From: Companilactobacillus alimentarius DSM 20249
GTDB taxonomy: Bacteria; Bacillota; Bacilli; Lactobacillales; Lactobacillaceae
Assembly (NCBI RefSeq): GCF_002849895.1
Contig: NZ_CP018867.1
Coordinates: 1,488,001-1,552,000 of the forward strand
Length of the DNA: 64,000 bases
Direction of reading: 5' to 3'
The position numbers and the translations under genes were made by a program. Of the stretch, positions 61,290 to 64,000 are shown piece by piece. How positions within the stretch are numbered: the stretch's first letter is position 1; each line of letters starts with the position of its first letter. A model generated the notes under the pieces. That model did no database searches. It saw only the letters and a program-made list of their open reading frames with translations, and was not told the DNA's origin.

Positions 61290-62390
61290 TTATTCAATAT
61301 CAATCTTAATATCGTCTTCACTAACATCATTTTCTTCTTCATCCGATGAAACATTGAAGTTAACAACCAATGGTGCAACTAATCCAATAAATAGTGCTCC
61401 AGCGGCAATCCCTGCTATATATGCAAATTTATTGTCAGCTGTAATAATCCCAGGTAAACCACCTAATGGAGGAATATGTGATTTCATACCTAACAACTCA
61501 CCAGTAACAGCACCCAATGCACCGCCAATCATATTAACTGGTAATAATTTCAATGGACTAATTAAGAAGAATGGGATAGCACCTTCAGTGATACCAAACG
61601 ATCCCATAATCAGGTTATTACGACCTGCCATAAACATTTCGTCAGAAAAGCGCTTACGTGGATAAATAAATGTAGCTATAGCGTAGCCAAGGGGAATACA
61701 GCAAATAGCGATATTTGTCATCAATGCTGGTCCGTAAATACCCTCAATGAATAGGATGTTACCCACCATCCAAGCGGCTTTATTAATAGGACCACCTAAA
61801 TCGGTACCAATCATACCTCCTAGAACCAATGCAACAATTGCACCATTTGTATGATTATTGATCATAGCTTTAACCCAAGCTACTAAAGTGGTATTCAGCC
61901 ATGATAATGGTCCAGCTAAAATGACACCTTCAACAAGTGCAACAGCACCAGTTGTTAATAGTGGCACAATCAGCAAAGGAACAGCGGATTTCCATGCTTC
62001 CCCAACTTTAATTCTTCTGCAGTAACGTGCTACATATCCGGCAACAAATCCAGCTACTAATGCTCCTAAAAATCCAGCATTAATATTGGATGCCAATTGA
62101 CCACCAATGAATCCGGCACCAAGCGCTGGTTTATCACCGATAGCATAGGCAACATAACCAGCAATAACTAAGTTTACTAAACCAATTCCTATCCAACCTA
62201 CTTGATTAATTTGATAAAGGATATGGAAGAAACCTTCTGCACTCTTATACTTGGTAAGATCATTGACACCAAAAACCATACCAATTAATTGTGGAATACC
62301 AACAATCATCGCACCACCAATAACGGTAGGAATCATGTAGGAAATACCACTCATTAAATATCCTTTCCAATCAGATAGTAGCTTTTTCAT
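61290..62390 (-). CDS. PTS fructose-family EIIC component
   Basis: The membrane channel of a sugar PTS, 366 residues with about nine to ten helices. The substrate-site loop G-T-D-L-G-G-P-I-N-K-A-A-W (about 196-208) is the fructose/mannosylglycerate EIIC signature, with the helix element G-S-F-G-I-T-E-G-A-I-P-F (about 269-280). A short acidic tail ends the protein. It is separate from EIIB and EIIA, which are distinct genes upstream, in contrast to the fused MngA protein of E. coli. Confidence 0.92.
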   Translation of the reverse strand: MKKLLSDWKGYLMSGISYMIPTVIGGAMIVGIPQLIGMVFGVNDLTKYKSAEGFFHILYQINQVGWIGIGLVNLVIAGYVAYAIGDKPALGAGFIGGQLASNINAGFLGALVAGFVAGYVARYCRRIKVGEAWKSAVPLLIVPLLTTGAVALVEGVILAGPLSWLNTTLVAWVKAMINNHTNGAIVALVLGGMIGTDLGGPINKAAWMVGNILFIEGIYGPALMTNIAICCIPLGYAIATFIYPRKRFSDEMFMAGRNNLIMGSFGITEGAIPFFLISPLKLLPVNMIGGALGAVTGELLGMKSHIPPLGGLPGIITADNKFAYIAGIAAGALFIGLVAPLVVNFNVSSDEEENDVSEDDIKIDIE

Positions 62391-62394
62391 GAGC

Positions 62395-62715
62395 TTATGC
62401 CCCCTCTACAGTCGAAACACATTTTTTAAGTACTGCTTTTGGCGCTTTTATACAGACATTAATATCAACTCTTAGAACTTTTTTACCTTTAAACCGATCC
62501 ATTCCAGTAATCTTTTGATCAGATGCAATCAAAATAAAATCAGCGGCATCTGCTTCATCCTGAGTAATGGCATTAACAGGCCCCATCGAACCTTGTTGTT
62601 CCATCTTGACGTTATATCCTAATTCTTTTCCTGCTTTCTCTAAGGCTTTAGCAGCCATAGGTGTATGTGCCAGTCCTGCTGGACATGCTGAAATTCCTAC
62701 AATATTTGCCATCAT
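62395..62715 (-). CDS. PTS fructose-family EIIB component
   Basis: A cytosolic phosphocarrier of 106 residues. The phosphocysteine is in G-I-S-A-C-P-A-G-L-A-H-T (Cys at about 10), the signature of fructose-type EIIB. Its ATG overlaps the EIIA stop (ATGA), giving coupling, with GGGG 7 bases upstream. It passes the phosphate from EIIA to the sugar entering through EIIC, which begins 4 bases downstream. Confidence 0.92.
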   Translation of the reverse strand: MMANIVGISACPAGLAHTPMAAKALEKAGKELGYNVKMEQQGSMGPVNAITQDEADAADFILIASDQKITGMDRFKGKKVLRVDINVCIKAPKAVLKKCVSTVEGA

Positions 62716-63167
62716 ACATTTACCCCAATCTTTTCAGTTATATAATTTGAAATTTTTTGAGAATCATTCAATTTCCTAATTTCTTTTTTAAAATCATCTT
62801 CTAAAAGTGCCGTAGCTAAATTTGATAACATTTTTAAATGAGTTGTGCCTACGCCACTTTCAGGAACCATAAGTGCAAAAATATCTGTTACTGGTTTATC
62901 ATCATATGTTTTCCACGCTATTGGATTATTAGTTCTAACATAGATAATTTGTGCAGATTTAACATCGTCTGTTTTAGCATGTGGAATTGCAAAACCCTCT
63001 TGTAGCCCAGTAGAATAATCTGCTTCTCTTTTTATAAACGAATCATATAAATCCTCGGCTGAATCTGTATAACCAAGTGCCTCACACTTATTAGAAATAA
63101 AGTGCAATAAATCATCACGATCTGATACACTAATATTTAATAAAATATTCTTTGCTGGTATCTCCAT
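62712..63167 (-). CDS. PTS fructose-family EIIA component
   Basis: A cytosolic phosphocarrier of 151 residues. The active histidine is in Q-E-G-F-A-I-P-H-A-K (about residue 65); the surrounding S-T-G-L and a late G-T-T-H-L-K-M-L-S segment are typical of EIIA-Fru/Mtl. It accepts phosphate from HPr and donates to EIIB. First gene of the PTS-mannosidase-regulator cluster, preceded by AGGAGG and by an inverted repeat in the promoter region. Confidence 0.92.
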   Translation of the reverse strand: MEIPAKNILLNISVSDRDDLLHFISNKCEALGYTDSAEDLYDSFIKREADYSTGLQEGFAIPHAKTDDVKSAQIIYVRTNNPIAWKTYDDKPVTDIFALMVPESGVGTTHLKMLSNLATALLEDDFKKEIRKLNDSQKISNYITEKIGVNV

Positions 63168-63249
63168 TAGATATCCTCCTTTCGTTCGTCTCTTGTAACC
63201 CCTTACATTTATTATTCTAGTAGGATTTATTTTTTTGTAACTCTAACCA

Positions 63250-63289
63250 ATTTCCAACAAAGTTGGAAATCAATTTTTATATTGGAAAC
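63250..63289. promoter_or_regulatory. Inverted repeat upstream of the PTS operon
   Basis: ATTTCCAAC, AAA, GTTGGAAAT (63250-63270) is a perfect dyad and a third half-site ATTGGAAAC lies at 63281-63289. It is a candidate binding site for the PRD activator encoded at the end of the cluster. Confidence 0.5.
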
Positions 63290-63304
63290 ATTACTTAAAA
63301 CAAC

Positions 63305-63354
63305 AAAAAATAGGGACACTACTAAGCATTTCAACCTAGCAGTATCCCTATTAA
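63305..63354 (-). terminator. Terminator after the DUF7916-like gene
   Basis: On the minus strand AATAGGGATACTGCTAGG pairs with its partner (CTTAGTAGTGTCCCTATT, one mismatch) and ends in TTTTTTG. Confidence 0.8.
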
Positions 63355-63366
63355 TTTAAATTTTTA

Positions 63367-64000
63367 TTATCTATTGATTGAGCGTGACATTCTAGAAATG
63401 GCATGCCTTTCGCCACGGATAGCTTTACTCAAAGCAAAGATGTTTTCAAATGGTGATTGAATTCCCCAAGCAGCATCCCCGATATGTTGAATATCAACGC
63501 CGTCTATCTTATTTCTAACAGCAATATTTTCAATATAACTACTACCTGAGCCTTCTTGACTAGTTCCAATTGTACTCATTACCAAAGCGCCTTTAGCGTG
63601 AGCTAATTTGACTACTTCCTTCATCTCAGAATCATCAAACTCTGGTACCGTTCCTACGGCGGGAACTAAGATCACGTCTGCACCTGCTTCTAGAAAGGCT
63701 TTCACTGACTCTGGACTGACAACCGGTTCGTCCACTCCGGCACCATGCATTTTACCTGCAATAATTAAACCAGTGAAGTTCTTCTTGGCAACTTTAATAT
63801 TATTAGCAATTTGAGCATTCGTTACTCCTGTACCGGGATTACCTGTCAATACAACGAAGTTAAAGCCTAACTTTTCAGCTTCTTGCAACGTCTTTTCACT
63901 GGCCATTCGACCTTCAGATATAACTAGACGGTCTTCAGCCATTTTGGCATGTGGATCAACTGGTTCTAGATTAACTCCGATTGGTCGACCAACTAATTTC
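63367..64000 (-). CDS. TIM-barrel protein often found with PTS operons (DUF7916-like), cut by right edge
   Basis: The frame is open to the right window edge, so the N-terminus is missing; the ATG at 63942 is internal. The visible 211 residues show alternating strand-helix repeats of a TIM barrel: F-N-F-V-V-L-T-G-N-P-G-T-G-V, F-T-G-L-I-I-A-G-K-M-H, A-D-V-I-L-V-P-A-V-G-T-V-P and G-A-L-V-M-S-T-I-G-T-S-Q-E-G-S-G-S-S. Homologues lie beside fructose-type PTS genes and carry misleading hydrolase names; the function is unsettled. The terminator at 63305 separates it from the PTS operon, so the two are probably separate transcripts. Confidence 0.7.
   Translation of the reverse strand, partial: KLVGRPIGVNLEPVDPHAKMAEDRLVISEGRMASEKTLQEAEKLGFNFVVLTGNPGTGVTNAQIANNIKVAKKNFTGLIIAGKMHGAGVDEPVVSPESVKAFLEAGADVILVPAVGTVPEFDDSEMKEVVKLAHAKGALVMSTIGTSQEGSGSSYIENIAVRNKIDGVDIQHIGDAAWGIQSPFENIFALSKAIRGERHAISRMSRSINR

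Overview
The window reads as chromosomal DNA of a low-GC lactic acid bacterium. Protein families and codon style best fit a Lactobacillaceae species close to Companilactobacillus; this is a judgement from recognised families, not a database search. Supporting features are a CIRCE/HrcA heat-shock operator, a T-box leader, a PyrR-type attenuator, CcpA (cre) sites, a C69 dipeptidase, class III fructose bisphosphatase, a D-2-hydroxyacid dehydrogenase, WxL surface-protein signatures and bacteriocin immunity genes.

Layout. 1-13 kb is mostly housekeeping and metabolism: a YhgE/Pip-type membrane protein cut by the left edge, a membrane zinc peptidase, cardiolipin synthase, a TSUP exporter, a KDG kinase with an IclR regulator, a DUF969/DUF979/pyroglutamyl-peptidase operon, an HhH-GPD glycosylase and an aldo/keto reductase. 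13-21.5 kb is an accessory bacteriocin-type island: two HPK10/LytTR two-component systems (one 5'-truncated against an ABC-transporter fragment), two unannotated double-glycine-leader peptide genes, a 15-codon ORF coupled to the intact kinase, and a cluster of small immunity-type proteins, one partly duplicated. No complete bacteriocin exporter or long bacteriocin gene is visible. 21.5-31.4 kb holds MntH, a DUF4143 ATPase behind twin palindromes, TerC, a reductase/MarR pair, an amino-acid permease, an AraC regulator and two Hsp20 genes with CIRCE sites.

31.4-33.1 kb flanks a LacI-type gene with two matching small-RNA candidates. Each is about 98 nt, has two C-rich stretches and an intrinsic terminator, and lies behind an 11-bp-phased TTCACA repeat typical of OmpR-family regulators. 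33-46 kb is metabolic: menG, a phosphatase, a uracil permease under pyrimidine attenuation, fbp, two divergent ApbE-like proteins, a nucleobase permease, pepD, a GreA paralogue, an EamA transporter and a D-2-hydroxyacid dehydrogenase. 46.7-49.3 kb is a lectin/WxL surface protein broken by a 31-bp tandem duplication. It is followed by a methionine-type T-box leader, a four-unit array of hairpin repeats and a MetE-like methyltransferase. 51-56 kb has a cre-controlled 22-residue peptide, a YxeA-like lipoprotein candidate, two DHA2-type efflux proteins, a GGDEF protein and an unlisted 44-residue basic protein. 56.5-64 kb is a fructose-family PTS plus GH38 alpha-mannosidase operon, probably for mannosylglycerate or a related mannoside. 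Its PRD activator is split in two at an A7 tract.

The most promising unreported material is (i) the peptide-pheromone cassette at 19.3-19.95 kb, (ii) the twin C-rich sRNA candidates at 31.5 and 33.0 kb, (iii) the cre-embedded promoter of the 22-residue peptide at 51.1 kb, and (iv) the hairpin array between the T-box and the MetE-like gene.
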